The translations under genes were made by a program, and so were the position numbers. 64,000 nucleotides of DNA from NCBI RefSeq assembly GCF_008973825.1, contig NZ_WCHR01000005.1, forward strand, positions 186,001-250,000. The letters run 5' to 3'. Shown in pieces: positions 1 to 10,368 of this stretch (its first letter is position 1; each line of letters starts with the position of its first letter). The notes under the pieces were generated by a model. The model was not told the DNA's origin and made no database searches. It saw only the letters and a program-made list of their open reading frames with translations. The DNA is from Gemmobacter serpentinus. GTDB lineage: Bacteria; Pseudomonadota; Alphaproteobacteria; Rhodobacterales; Rhodobacteraceae.

Positions 1-205
1 TCTGGGTGTTCTGGATCAGGAAAACCATGAGAAAGGTCACGATGGTGGTGCCGGTATTGATGACCAGCTGCCATGTGTCGGAAAAATTGAAGATCGGCCC
101 AGACACGACCCAGAGCACGATCACCCCGATGGCCAGTGTCAGGGTCGATTGCTTGCCGCACCAGCGCGCTACCAGCTTGGCCATGCTGCCGTAACGATCC
201 GACAT
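1..205 (-). CDS. Low-affinity iron permease family protein, N-terminal part
   Basis: The reading frame runs off the left edge, so only the first 68 codons are present. It begins ATG at 205 and encodes a short basic leader (MSDRYGSMAKLVARWCGK) followed by two hydrophobic stretches, with FSDTWQLVINTGTTIV between them and FLMVFLIQNTQ at the edge. That short region resembles the low-affinity iron permease (PF04120) family of small membrane proteins. This family is linked to Fe(II) transport in yeast, but its bacterial role is poorly defined. The family call rests on this fragment only; the remaining C-terminus lies outside the window. Confidence 0.6.
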   Translation of the reverse strand, partial: MSDRYGSMAKLVARWCGKQSTLTLAIGVIVLWVVSGPIFNFSDTWQLVINTGTTIVTFLMVFLIQNTQ

Positions 206-328
206 TCCGCCCCCCTCAGCCCTCCAGATCGGGGCCTCACGATCCGGGCAGAGTGGCCGATGCCCTATGGCTGCGCAAGAACCAGTTCGTTCCGCCGCAC
301 ATGCAGGCCAAACCGCCCCCGTGCATGA

Positions 329-356
329 AAAAGGGCACCCGAATGGGTGCCCTTTT
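329..356 (-). terminator. Rho-independent terminator after groEL
   Basis: A 12-bp perfect inverted repeat, AAAAGGGCACCC and its complement, surrounds a four-base loop. Read on the minus strand it ends in a run of T. It lies just past the groEL stop codon, so it probably ends the groESL transcript. Confidence 0.8.
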
Positions 357-380
357 CCGTAAGCCTGCGAAGGGGCTGGA

Positions 381-2069
<1,689 letters not shown>

Positions 2070-2091
2070 TCAGTCGAAAGGCGTCAGGGCC

Positions 2092-2379
2092 TTACGACAG
2101 GATGCCGAGGATGTCGCTTTCCTTCATGATGAGCAGCTCTTCGCCGTTCACGGTCACTTCGGTGCCCGACCATTTGCCGAACAGCACGCGGTCGCCAGCT
2201 TTGACGGTCGGCGCGATCAGCTCGCCCGAATCCTTGCGTGCGCCCTCGCCCACGGACACAACCTCGCCTTCAGCGGGCTTTTCCTTGGCGGTGTCGGGGA
2301 TGATCAGGCCGCCCTTGGTCTTTTCGTCGCTCTGGACGCGCTTGACCAGCACACGATCATGCAGCGGTTTGAAAGCCAT
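2092..2379 (-). CDS. groES: Co-chaperonin GroES (Cpn10)
   Basis: 95-residue co-chaperonin that caps the GroEL ring. The start at 2379 gives [14 protein letters not shown], the usual GroES N-terminus; the upstream in-frame extension has no family similarity and was rejected. The mobile loop GGLIIPD (23-29) that docks on GroEL is present. A CIRCE palindrome lies about 40 bp upstream, and groEL follows on the same strand. Confidence 0.98.
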   Translation of the reverse strand: MAFKPLHDRVLVKRVQSDEKTKGGLIIPDTAKEKPAEGEVVSVGEGARKDSGELIAPTVKAGDRVLFGKWSGTEVTVNGEELLIMKESDILGILS

Positions 2380-2416
2380 CTGGTAACACTCCCTCGGGTT
2401 CCAGTTTGAAATCTGA

Positions 2417-2443
2417 TTAGCACTCACACCCAGTGAGTGCCAA
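2417..2443 (-). promoter_or_regulatory. CIRCE operator (HrcA-binding) upstream of groESL
   Basis: The sequence TTAGCACTC-N9-GAGTGCCAA matches the CIRCE consensus TTAGCACTC-N9-GAGTGCTAA with a single mismatch in the right arm. It lies 38 bp upstream of the groES start codon, where HrcA would block transcription until heat shock. hrcA itself is not in the window. Confidence 0.93.
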
Positions 2444-2564
2444 CGCGCAGCAGAGTTAGGCAGCGTCCTGCGACCTGTCAACATCGCATTGTGCGAAAAC
2501 CGTGCAAAAAAATTCGACCCACCGCCGCCTTTCCACCTGCGCCCGGATGTGAGACGCTTGCGCT

Positions 2565-3596
2565 ATGGTCCTGATGTCATTGCTTCGCCCCGCCCCCTTG
2601 CGCAGCCTCTGCGCCGCGCTGATCGCCATGCTGTGTCTGGCCCCGCAGGCGCAGGCGCGCTGTAACGGGCAGAATTTGCTTGCCGAAATGGATGCCGCCG
2701 ATTCGGCGGCTGTTGCCGCCGCGACGGCGGCGCAGCCCTTTGCGACGGGCAATCTGTGGCAAGCCAGCAAGGAAGGCCAGCACGCGATCACCTTGCTTGG
2801 CACCTATCACATGGCCGATCCGCGCCATGATGCGGTGGTGGCAAGGATCGCACCGCTGATCGCGGAAGCCTCCGCCCTGCTGGTCGAGGCGGGCCCCGAG
2901 GAAGAACGCGCCTTGAAGCGTGATATCGCGGCCGACCCGTCGCTGCTGTTCCTGACCGATGGTGCCAGCCTGATGGAGCAGATGCCACCCGAGGAATGGG
3001 CGCAGATCTCGGCGGCGATGGCCGCGCGCAATATCCCGGCCTTCATGGGGGCCAAGATGCGGCCCTGGTATCTGGCGACCATGCTGGCCATCGCGCCTTG
3101 TGATATGGCCGAGGTGGCCGCGGGCAAGGGGCTGGATCACCGGGTGATGGATCTGGCAACAGATGCGGGCAAGCCGATCCGCGCGCTGGAACCGCACACG
3201 ACCCTGTTCGGCATCTTCGAGACCCTGACGCCAGATCAGCAGCTGGATATGCTGCGCTCGTCGATGCTGATGGAAGACCGCATCGCCGATTACGCCAATA
3301 CGCTGGCCGAGGGGTACTTCAACGAGGACAGCCGCCGGATCTGGGAGTATCTGCGCGTCATGGCGCAGGATTTCCCCGGCTATACGCCGGAAAGGGTCGA
3401 TGCCGAATTTGCCATGATGGAAGAGGTGCTGATGTCGCGCCGCAATCAGGCCTGGATTCCGGTGATCGAGGCCGCAGCGGCGGAAGGCCCGGTGTTCGTG
3501 GCCTTCGGAGCGCTGCATCTGGCCGGCGAAAAAGGCGTGCTGAACCTGTTGGCGCAGGACGGCTGGCAGGTCGAGCGCCTGCCGCTCTTGCCCTGA
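2565..3596 (+). CDS. TraB/GumN family protein, exported
   Basis: About 343 residues with an N-terminal signal peptide (hydrophobic stretch around 14-27, then AQA-R cleavage-like site). The TraB/PrgY/GumN fold is shown by a GTYH motif at 79-82 near the N-terminus, an acidic VEAGPEE segment at 107-113, and a second GALH motif near the C-terminus. Paired GxxH motifs are the presumed metal or catalytic signature of the Tiki/TraB superfamily. Substrate is unknown, and a periplasmic peptidase-like role is only an inference. The start could also be the ATG nine bases downstream. It is divergent from groES and appears monocistronic. Confidence 0.82.
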   Translation: MVLMSLLRPAPLRSLCAALIAMLCLAPQAQARCNGQNLLAEMDAADSAAVAAATAAQPFATGNLWQASKEGQHAITLLGTYHMADPRHDAVVARIAPLIAEASALLVEAGPEEERALKRDIAADPSLLFLTDGASLMEQMPPEEWAQISAAMAARNIPAFMGAKMRPWYLATMLAIAPCDMAEVAAGKGLDHRVMDLATDAGKPIRALEPHTTLFGIFETLTPDQQLDMLRSSMLMEDRIADYANTLAEGYFNEDSRRIWEYLRVMAQDFPGYTPERVDAEFAMMEEVLMSRRNQAWIPVIEAAAAEGPVFVAFGALHLAGEKGVLNLLAQDGWQVERLPLLP

Positions 3597-3792
3597 TCCC
3601 GGCCCCCTGAAACTTCAAGACTGCGCATCCGGCGCGCCGGGGGCTGTCTGCGCCCGTCCTTGTCACCGCAAACTGACCCACACCTTGCCTGCCGGTCTTG
3701 GCAAGCGCGCGCCGCATTGCGGCATCGAAGTGACAAGCCCGCTTTCCTCGCCTATAAGGCAGCGCAAATCGTCCAGCCCGAGAGAGCATCCC

Positions 3793-4710
3793 ATGATCAA
3801 GGTTTTTGGCCACAAATCCCCCGATACCGATTCCACCGGATCGCCCCTTGCCTGGGCCTGGTATCTGACCGAGGTCAAAGGCACCCCCGCCCGCGCCGTG
3901 CTGCTGGGCGAGCCCAATACCGAAGCCGCTTTTGTGTTGAAGCACTGGGGGTTCGACAAACCGGAGATCATCGCCGATGTGGCATCAGGTGATGAGGTGT
4001 TCATCGTCGATACCAACAATCCGGCAGAACTGCCCCCCTCGATCAATGACGCGAAAATCCTTGGCATCATCGACCACCATATGCTGGTTGGCGGCTTGAA
4101 GACCAAGACACCCATTGACATCACGATGCGGCCGCTGGCCTGCACCTCGACGCTGATCTATGACATCATGGGTGCCGATCTGGCCCGCGCGCCGCGCGGC
4201 GTGAAAGGCGCGATGCTGTCCTGCATCCTGTCGGATACGCTGGAGTTCCGCTCGCCCACCACCACCGCGCATGACCGCAAGGTGGCCGAGGCACTGGCCG
4301 CCGATCTGGGCGTCTCGATCCCTGACCTCGCCAGCGCGATGTTCGAGGCGAAATCCGATGTCTCAGCCTTCTCGGATGCCGAATTGCTGCGCATGGACAG
4401 CAAGGAATACAATGTCGCGGGCAAGGAGCTGCGGGTTTCGGTGCTGGAAACCACCGCGCCGAAGGTCCTGCTGGATCGCAAGGACAGCCTGATGGCCTCC
4501 ATGCCCGCCGTGGCGCAGAAAGACGGCGCCGATCAGGTGCTGCTGTTCATCATCGACATCCTGAAGGAAGAGGCCACCCTTCTGGTGCCGAACGATCTGG
4601 TCAAGCAACTGGCCGAAGCCTCGTTCGGCTGCACCGTTACCGGCGACAGCGTGGTCCTGCCCGGCATCATGAGCCGCAAGAAGCAGATCATCCCGTCGCT
4701 GACCCTGTGA
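3793..4710 (+). CDS. ppaC: Manganese-dependent (family II) inorganic pyrophosphatase
   Basis: 305-residue cytoplasmic DHH-family phosphoesterase that hydrolyses pyrophosphate and so pulls biosynthetic reactions forward. Metal ligands are visible in GHKSPDTDS (H7, D11, D13), IVDTNN (D73) and the DHH triad (94-96). The C-terminal SRKKQ substrate-binding signature is also present. Start is ATG 3793 giving MIKVFGHK; the longer upstream frame was rejected because family members begin here. Length matches the family (about 305-310). A HAD hydrolase follows after 92 bp on the same strand. Confidence 0.96.
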   Translation: MIKVFGHKSPDTDSTGSPLAWAWYLTEVKGTPARAVLLGEPNTEAAFVLKHWGFDKPEIIADVASGDEVFIVDTNNPAELPPSINDAKILGIIDHHMLVGGLKTKTPIDITMRPLACTSTLIYDIMGADLARAPRGVKGAMLSCILSDTLEFRSPTTTAHDRKVAEALAADLGVSIPDLASAMFEAKSDVSAFSDAELLRMDSKEYNVAGKELRVSVLETTAPKVLLDRKDSLMASMPAVAQKDGADQVLLFIIDILKEEATLLVPNDLVKQLAEASFGCTVTGDSVVLPGIMSRKKQIIPSLTL

Positions 4711-4802
4711 TCCCTGCCGGATGGCCCGGAGGCGCAGCTGTCGCGCCGGGCCGTCCTCTGCACTGCGGGTTGCGCCCCCAACAGATTGCGAAAGGCCGCG
4801 CC

Positions 4803-5684
4803 ATGACCGAGATGATCTCTGCCCTGTCCGAAATCTCCGGCCGCTATCGCGCGGTGTTCTGCGATCTCTGGGGGTGTCTGCACAACGGCAAGACACCCTT
4901 CCCCGCCGCAGTCGCCGCATTGCAGGCCTATCGTGCGCAGGGCGGGATTGTCGTGCTGATGACCAATGCGCCGCGCCCCAAAGGCAGCGTTGCCGCCCAG
5001 CTGGAACGGATCGGCGCGCCGCGCGACTGCTATGACCTGATCGTCTCGTCGGGCGATGCGGCGCAATATGCGCTGGTCAGCGGCGCGGTCGGGCACCGGG
5101 TCTATTTCATCGGCTCCGACAAGGACATGCCCTTCTTCACCGACCTGCCGCCCGAGATGCGCGACCATCCCCCGATCAGCTTCGTGCCGCTGGCCGAAGC
5201 CGAAGGGATCGTCTGCACCGGCTTGCGCGATGACCTGACAGAGACGCCCGAGGATTACCGCGCCGAACTGCTGGAGGGCAAGACGCGCGGTCTGACCATG
5301 CTCTGCGCCAATCCCGATATCGTGGTGGATATGGGCGACAAGCGGGTCTATTGCGCAGGTGCCCTGGCCGAAGATTACGTTAGGCGCGGCGGCGAGGTGC
5401 TGTATTTCGGCAAGCCGCATCCGCCGATCTACGATCTGGCCCGCCGTATCCTTGGCACCCAATACGAGCGGATCAGCAACGAGGAGATCCTGTGCATCGG
5501 CGATGGCCCCTGGACCGATATCCTTGGTGGCCAGAACGAGGGGCTGGATACACTGTTCATCACCGGCGGCATTGCCGCCCCGCATTTCGGCCCCGATCCC
5601 ACGCGGCCCGACCCTGCTTTGATGCAGACCTGGCTGGCACAGGAACGGTTGGCACCAACCTGGGTCATGCCGCATCTGGCCTGA
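4803..5684 (+). CDS. HAD-superfamily class IIA hydrolase (TIGR01459-like)
   Basis: 293-residue haloacid-dehalogenase phosphatase. Motif I is CDLWGCLHNG (20-29, nucleophile D21), motif II is MTNAPRP, and motif IV is GDGPWTDILGG; the cap arrangement is of the NagD (class IIA) type. Such proteins dephosphorylate small metabolites, but the substrate of this subgroup is not established. Start ATG 4803 yields MTEMISALSEIS. An in-frame extension from 4707 lacks family similarity. It follows the pyrophosphatase on the same strand and may be co-transcribed. Confidence 0.85.
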   Translation: MTEMISALSEISGRYRAVFCDLWGCLHNGKTPFPAAVAALQAYRAQGGIVVLMTNAPRPKGSVAAQLERIGAPRDCYDLIVSSGDAAQYALVSGAVGHRVYFIGSDKDMPFFTDLPPEMRDHPPISFVPLAEAEGIVCTGLRDDLTETPEDYRAELLEGKTRGLTMLCANPDIVVDMGDKRVYCAGALAEDYVRRGGEVLYFGKPHPPIYDLARRILGTQYERISNEEILCIGDGPWTDILGGQNEGLDTLFITGGIAAPHFGPDPTRPDPALMQTWLAQERLAPTWVMPHLA

Positions 5685-5730
5685 ACGCGACCGCAAGAAA
5701 ATTACATCTTTAGTATAATCCGTGACAGCA

Positions 5731-5785
5731 TCTTGCGCGACAGATTGCGCCGCATTGCAGCATTTGATATATTGCGATGCAGCAA
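5731..5785 (+). promoter_or_regulatory. TGC-rich segment, possible PhaR-type site
   Basis: Upstream of the PhaJ-like gene, TTGC and TGCAGCA elements occur about every ten bases (TTGCGC, ATTGCGCC, ATTGCAGCA, ATTGCGATGCAGCAA). PhaR of Paracoccus is known to bind TGC-rich DNA near polyhydroxyalkanoate genes. The match is by eye and could be chance. Confidence 0.25.
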
Positions 5786-5803
5786 CTCCGGGGGAATCGC
5801 CAG

Positions 5804-6247
5804 ATGCTCGACAATCAGCCGCGTGGCACGATCTGCATCGAGGATATCGAGATCGGCATGTCGCGCCATTTGCGCAAGACCGTGACCGACCACGATATCG
5901 CGCTGTTTGCCGAAGTGTCGACCGACCGCAATCCGGTGCATCTGGATGATGCCTATGCACAGGACACCATCTTTCAGGGCCGTATCGCGCATGGCATGTT
6001 GACCGCCGGGCTGATTTCCGCGGTGATCGGCGAACAACTGCCCGGCCATGGCACGGTCTATCTGGGGCAAAGCCTGAAATTCATGGCACCTGTGCGCCCC
6101 GGCGACACGGTCTATGCCGAGGTCAAGGTAACGGCGGTGGACCATGCCAAACGCCGGGTGACCCTTGAAACCCATGCCGCCGTGGGACATACCGTGGTCC
6201 TGAAGGGCGAGGCGCTGGTTCTGGCACCAAGCCGCAAGTTCGACTGA
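5804..6247 (+). CDS. MaoC-like (R)-specific enoyl-CoA hydratase, PhaJ-like
   Basis: 147-residue single hotdog-fold hydratase. The hydratase-2 motif reads FAEVSTDRNPVHLDDAYA, with the catalytic pair D41 and H46, followed by GRIAHGML. The later LPGHGTVYLGQSLKF region also matches PhaJ. Such enzymes convert trans-2-enoyl-CoA to (R)-3-hydroxyacyl-CoA, which feeds polyhydroxyalkanoate synthesis. Start ATG 5804 is preferred over 5777 because GGGGGA sits eight bases upstream of it. The name phaJ is not assigned, because other MaoC hydratases share these motifs. ribF follows 28 bp later. Confidence 0.85.
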   Translation: MLDNQPRGTICIEDIEIGMSRHLRKTVTDHDIALFAEVSTDRNPVHLDDAYAQDTIFQGRIAHGMLTAGLISAVIGEQLPGHGTVYLGQSLKFMAPVRPGDTVYAEVKVTAVDHAKRRVTLETHAAVGHTVVLKGEALVLAPSRKFD

Positions 6248-6275
6248 GGGCTGCACGCCCTCGCCGCGGGGCCGC

Positions 6276-7196
6276 ATGAAGATCATCAAGCATTGGCAAG
6301 GGATCGCGCCGGAAGACCGGAACATGTCCATCGCCATGGGCAATTTCGACGGTGTGCATATCGGGCATCGGTCGGTCATTCAGGCGGCGGCGGGCCACGG
6401 CCCCCTGGCTGTGCTGACATTCGAGCCGCATCCGCGCGAGTTTTTTGCCCCCGACGCCCCGCCCTTCCGGCTGATGAATGCCGAGGCGCGGGCCAATCGT
6501 CTGGCCAAGCTCGGGGTCCAGACGCTGTATGAACTGCCCTTCAATGCCGAGATGGCCGCGCTGACGCCGGAAGGTTTTGCCCGCGATGTGCTGGCAGACG
6601 GGCTTGGCATCAGCCATGTCACGGTCGGCACAGATTTCTGTTTCGGCAAGGGGCGGCGCGGCAATGGCGCCGACCTGCAGGCGCTTGGGGGCCAGCTTGG
6701 CTTTGGCGTGACCATCGCGCCGCTTTTGCGCGCAGGCGGCAAGGAGGTGTCCTCGACCGCGATCCGCAATGCGCTGTCCGAAGGCCGTCCGCGCGATGCG
6801 ACCACGATGCTGGGGCACCTGCACCGGATCGAGGGGGCGGTGCTGCATGGCGAAAAGCGCGGGCGCGAACTGGGTTTCCCCACCGCAAACATGAGCGTGG
6901 CCGACCTGCATCTGCCACGCCTTGGCGTCTATGCGGTGAAGGTCGATATCCTGACCGGGCCGCAGGCGGGCAGCTATGGCGGCGCGGCAAGCCTTGGCGT
7001 GCGCCCGATGTTTGGCGAAAACACCCCGAACCTTGAAACCTATATCTTCGATTTCAAGGGCGATCTTTATGGCCAGCATCTGTCGGTTGCGCTGGTGGAA
7101 TACCTGCGCCCTGAATTGAAATTCGACGGTCTGCCCGCACTGATCGCGCAGATGGATGCCGATTGTGATCGCGCCCGCGCGATCCTTGCAGGCTGA
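6276..7196 (+). CDS. ribF: Bifunctional riboflavin kinase / FAD synthetase
   Basis: 306 residues. The N-terminal nucleotidyltransferase module carries GNFDGVHIGH (22-31) and VSSTAIR (158-164); the C-terminal flavokinase module carries GFPTAN (200-205). It makes FMN from riboflavin and ATP, then FAD, in the cytoplasm. Length and domain order are standard. It lies close downstream of the MaoC gene and upstream of the cysteine-cluster gene, all on the same strand. No FMN riboswitch was seen. Confidence 0.97.
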   Translation: MKIIKHWQGIAPEDRNMSIAMGNFDGVHIGHRSVIQAAAGHGPLAVLTFEPHPREFFAPDAPPFRLMNAEARANRLAKLGVQTLYELPFNAEMAALTPEGFARDVLADGLGISHVTVGTDFCFGKGRRGNGADLQALGGQLGFGVTIAPLLRAGGKEVSSTAIRNALSEGRPRDATTMLGHLHRIEGAVLHGEKRGRELGFPTANMSVADLHLPRLGVYAVKVDILTGPQAGSYGGAASLGVRPMFGENTPNLETYIFDFKGDLYGQHLSVALVEYLRPELKFDGLPALIAQMDADCDRARAILAG

Positions 7197-7234
7197 CCCT
7201 TCCCTTTTGCCGCCACCAGGCGCAGAGTGCCGCC

Positions 7235-7687
7235 ATGTCCAAGCTTCGCCCCCGCTTCTGGGAAACCGTTCCGCTCGCCAGGATGACGCCCACCGAATGG
7301 GAGGCCCTGTGCGACGGCTGCGGCAAATGCTGTCTCAACAAGATCGAATATGAGGATACCGGCGAGGTGGAGTTCACCCGCGTCGCCTGTCGGCTGCTGG
7401 ATGGTGAAAGCTGTCGCTGCACCCAATATCCGATCCGCAAGCAATTCGTTCCCGATTGCGTGCAGCTGACGCCCAAGGCCCTGCCCGAGATCGCCTATTG
7501 GATGCCGCAGACCTGCGCCTATCGCCGGTTGCATTTCGGTGAGGAATTGCCGGATTGGCATCCGTTGCTGACGGGCGATCCTGACAGCGTTCATGCCGCG
7601 GGCGCGTCGGTCCGGGGCTGGACCGTGCCGGAATACGAGGTCACGGAAGACGACTGGGACGATTATATCATCGAGGGCGGTCTTTAG
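7235..7687 (+). CDS. YcgN/UPF0260 cysteine-cluster protein
   Basis: 150-residue soluble protein with the UPF0260 pattern: CDGCGKCC (C26, C29, C32, C33) followed by further cysteines near 52, 60, 62, 75 and 93. This is the arrangement of the CxxCxxCC family thought to bind zinc or an Fe-S cluster. The biochemical role is unknown. The family's conserved EYED segment follows the cluster. Its stop codon is one base before the next ATG, so it is probably translationally coupled to the PLP lyase gene. Confidence 0.9.
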   Translation: MSKLRPRFWETVPLARMTPTEWEALCDGCGKCCLNKIEYEDTGEVEFTRVACRLLDGESCRCTQYPIRKQFVPDCVQLTPKALPEIAYWMPQTCAYRRLHFGEELPDWHPLLTGDPDSVHAAGASVRGWTVPEYEVTEDDWDDYIIEGGL

Positions 7688-7688
7688 G

Positions 7689-8708
7689 ATGTGGTTCACC
7701 TCTGACAATGCAGCGCCGGTGCCACCGCCGGTTCTGGCCGCGCTGACCAGCGTGAATGAGGGTTTTACCAAGGGCTATGGCGCGGATGATCCGACGCTGG
7801 CCGTGCAGACCCGGCTGCGCACGTTGTTCGATGCGCCCGAAGCCGTGGTGCATCTGGTGACCACCGGCACCGCCGCCAATGCGCTGGCCCTGGCCAGTCT
7901 TTGCCCGCCCTGGGGCGCGGTGTTCTGCCATGAGGCAGCCCATATCAACACCGATGAATGCGGCGCGCCCGAATTTTACAGTAACGGTGCCAAGCTGATC
8001 CCGATTGCGGGCCCCCATGCGCGGCTTGCACCCGAGGTTCTGGCAGCCAGCATCAACGCCACCGGCGAAAGCCTGCACAATGTCCAGCGCGGGGCGCTGT
8101 CGCTGACCAATGTGACCGAAGCCGGCACGGTCTATTCCGCCACGGCCACGGCGGCACTTGCCGGGGTTGCGCGCGCGGCGGGCCTGCCCGTCCATCTGGA
8201 TGGTGCGCGATTCTGCAATGCGGTGGCCGCAACCGGCGCGCGGCCTGCTGCGCTCAGCTGGCAGGCGGGCGTCGATGTGCTGTCCTTTGGCGGCACCAAG
8301 AACGGGCTGATGGGGGTTGAGGCGGTGATCTTCTTCGATCCCGCCAAGGCCTGGGAATTTGAGCTGCGGCGCAAGCGCGGCGGGCATCTTCTGTCAAAGG
8401 GGCGCTATCTGGCCGCACAGATGCTGGCCATGCTGGACAGCGACCACTGGCTGACATGGGCGGCCCATGCCAATCGGATGGCTGCGCGCCTGGCGCGGGG
8501 GCTGGCGGCCAGAGGCGTGACCCTGACCCATCCGGTCGAGGCCAATATCCTGTTCCCTGAGTGGGATGCCGGCACCTCGGCCCGGCTGCGCTCCGAAGGT
8601 GCTGCATTTTACGACATGCCCGGCGCGGATGGCCGCGAAGGCGCGCGGCTGGTCACCAGTTGGGCCACGAGTGAGGCCGAGGTCGCACGCTTCCTCAGCC
8701 TGTTCTAA
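7689..8708 (+). CDS. Threonine aldolase / beta-eliminating lyase family PLP enzyme
   Basis: 339-residue fold-type I PLP enzyme. The likely Schiff-base lysine is K204 in FGGTKNGLMG, and the cofactor-binding HLDGAR lies at 169-174. TTGTAAN (58-64) provides the phosphate-binding turn. This matches low-specificity L-threonine aldolases, which split threonine into glycine and acetaldehyde. Start at 7689 (MWFTSDNAAP) fits family members; the longer frame from 7593 overlaps the previous gene. Substrate stereospecificity cannot be read from sequence. Confidence 0.88.
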   Translation: MWFTSDNAAPVPPPVLAALTSVNEGFTKGYGADDPTLAVQTRLRTLFDAPEAVVHLVTTGTAANALALASLCPPWGAVFCHEAAHINTDECGAPEFYSNGAKLIPIAGPHARLAPEVLAASINATGESLHNVQRGALSLTNVTEAGTVYSATATAALAGVARAAGLPVHLDGARFCNAVAATGARPAALSWQAGVDVLSFGGTKNGLMGVEAVIFFDPAKAWEFELRRKRGGHLLSKGRYLAAQMLAMLDSDHWLTWAAHANRMAARLARGLAARGVTLTHPVEANILFPEWDAGTSARLRSEGAAFYDMPGADGREGARLVTSWATSEAEVARFLSLF

Positions 8709-8725
8709 ATCCCACCATGAGCAGG

Positions 8726-8800
8726 GCCAGGCTTTTCGAAGATCGAGCTGTCCCAAGGCCAGGCTGTTCGAATGTCCTGCCTGTGCGAATGCCCTGCCTG
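8726..8800. repeat. Short imperfect direct repeats in convergent intergenic region
   Basis: GCCAGGCTTTTCGAA (8726-8740) and GCCAGGCTGTTCGAA (8758-8772) match at 14 of 15 positions and are 32 bp apart. Shorter related CTGCCTGT units follow. They fill the gap between two convergent genes. Function is unknown. Confidence 0.55.
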
Positions 8801-8808
8801 TTCCCGGG

Positions 8809-9633
8809 TCAGACCGTTTCCAGCTCCATCAGCCTTGCCATATCTGCGGCCACCGCCCCGGGATGAGTGATGGGCAGCATATGTGCGGCCCCTGCCACGA
8901 CGACCCGCCTTGCCTGCGGCAGACGCGCGGTCAATGCGCCCTGAATGGCCGCAATCACCGGCGGGCTGTCACCGCCTTCCAGCAGCAACACCGGCAGGTC
9001 CAGCGCCTCAAGCCCACCCGGACGGGTCAGACCGGGCCTATCCTCCAGCAATGCCGGGTTCTGGGCCAGAACCAGCGGCATCCGCGCCGCCATATAGGCG
9101 CGCTGCGCCTGCGCGAGATCGGCAAAGCGGCCATGGCCCCAGACGCCATGAAACGCCGCCGCCGCGGCCTCGGGATCATGTGCAATCGCTGCCGTGACAC
9201 GGCCATAATCCTGGGCGAAATCGGCGAATACCTGCGTATCGCGGACGATGGAAAACAGCACAGGCTCGATCAGCGTCAGGCTGCGCAGCCGCCCCGGACG
9301 CTCCAAGGCCAAACGCAGCGCCACCGTCGCCCCGAAGCTATGCCCGATCAGATCAGGCTTGCCGGGCACGCTGTCCAGCAGCACATGCCCCATTTGGGTT
9401 GCCATGTCATGCAGATCTGTGCCCATAGGCAAAGGCTCTGCCCGGCCATGGCCCGGCAGGTCCAGCGCCGTCAGATCCAGCCCCGGCAGATGACCGACCA
9501 GACCTGACCAGGCTCCGCCATGACCCAGCGAACAATGCAGCGCCACGCCCCGGCGCGCGGCCCCCTCGTGCCAACGGCGCAGCGACAGGGCCGCGACAGG
9601 ATCAGGCGCGCCTGGCGATGCGGCCTTGCTCAA
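8809..9633 (-). CDS. Alpha/beta-fold hydrolase
   Basis: 274 residues. Hydrolase landmarks are the oxyanion-loop LGHGGAW region (37-43), DLPGHGRAEP (58-67), the nucleophile elbow GHSFG (97-101, Ser99), and a C-terminal GAAHMLPITHPG providing the catalytic His. Substrate is unknown. Its ATG overlaps the end of the upstream isomerase gene by four bases, so the two are probably translated together. That suggests action on a common, possibly aromatic, substrate, but this is an inference from context. Confidence 0.88.
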   Translation of the reverse strand: MSKAASPGAPDPVAALSLRRWHEGAARRGVALHCSLGHGGAWSGLVGHLPGLDLTALDLPGHGRAEPLPMGTDLHDMATQMGHVLLDSVPGKPDLIGHSFGATVALRLALERPGRLRSLTLIEPVLFSIVRDTQVFADFAQDYGRVTAAIAHDPEAAAAAFHGVWGHGRFADLAQAQRAYMAARMPLVLAQNPALLEDRPGLTRPGGLEALDLPVLLLEGGDSPPVIAAIQGALTARLPQARRVVVAGAAHMLPITHPGAVAADMARLMELETV

Positions 9634-10226
9634 AGTGCGCCCGCCAGATGCAGCGCCAGATCCTCCAGCCGGTCCTGGCCCCAGAACAGTTCCTTGCCAA
9701 CGGCATAGAAGGGCACACCGAAAACGCCGCGCGACACCGCCTCTTCCAGATTGACGGCATAGGTTTCAGCGGCGGCCAACATGCCACGATCGGCCACATC
9801 CGGGTCAAAACCGCTTTGCGCCAGCAGATCTCGGATCACCGCATCATCGGAGATGTCGCGATTTTCGGCCCAGCAGGCCCGCGCCAGCCCATGCACCAAC
9901 GCGCCCAGATCGCCGCCGCCCGCGCGCTGCGCCGAGATGATGGCATAGGAGGCAGGTGCTGCATTCACCGGCCAGTATTGCGGCTGCACGTTCAGCACCT
10001 GCCCATATTTGCGGGCCTGCCGCTGGATATCCTGCAACCGATAGGCCTTGCGGCTGTCATGGCGGTCGGCAAAGGCCACGCCGCCGGTGCGGCCAAACAA
10101 CTGACCCGGATCAAGCGGCTTGTAATCCACCGTTGCATCAAATTGGGCCGCGATCGCCTCGAGCCGCTGCCCGGCAAGATAGACATAGGGCGAGACGACG
10201 GAGAAAAAGTAGTCGATATGGGCCAT
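9630..10226 (-). CDS. 2-hydroxychromene-2-carboxylate isomerase (DsbA/GST-kappa family)
   Basis: 198-residue thioredoxin-fold protein. SPYVYLAG (12-19) carries the serine that replaces the DsbA active-site cysteine and activates glutathione in this family. The C-terminal GVPFYAVG contains the conserved cis-proline, followed by WGQDRLE. Family enzymes isomerise 2-hydroxychromene-2-carboxylate in naphthalene breakdown, but many relatives sit in ordinary metabolism, so the true substrate is uncertain. It overlaps the downstream hydrolase by four bases and is divergent from prs. Confidence 0.88.
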   Translation of the reverse strand: MAHIDYFFSVVSPYVYLAGQRLEAIAAQFDATVDYKPLDPGQLFGRTGGVAFADRHDSRKAYRLQDIQRQARKYGQVLNVQPQYWPVNAAPASYAIISAQRAGGGDLGALVHGLARACWAENRDISDDAVIRDLLAQSGFDPDVADRGMLAAAETYAVNLEEAVSRGVFGVPFYAVGKELFWGQDRLEDLALHLAGAL

Positions 10227-10368
10227 GATGCGCCCTCCCCTGCTGTTGCGCGGTTTGCGGAGACCCTAGCCCGGTGATAAGCGGTGTCAACGCCCGGATC
10301 CGCGCCCCGAATCCCCCCGGCCAAGGTCCCGCGTTGCTTCCAGGCCCACGGAACACAGGACGAAGACT

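Noticed and set aside
3685-3792. N-terminal extension of the pyrophosphatase
   Set aside because: Family II pyrophosphatases start at the position of ATG 3793; the extension has no similarity to them.
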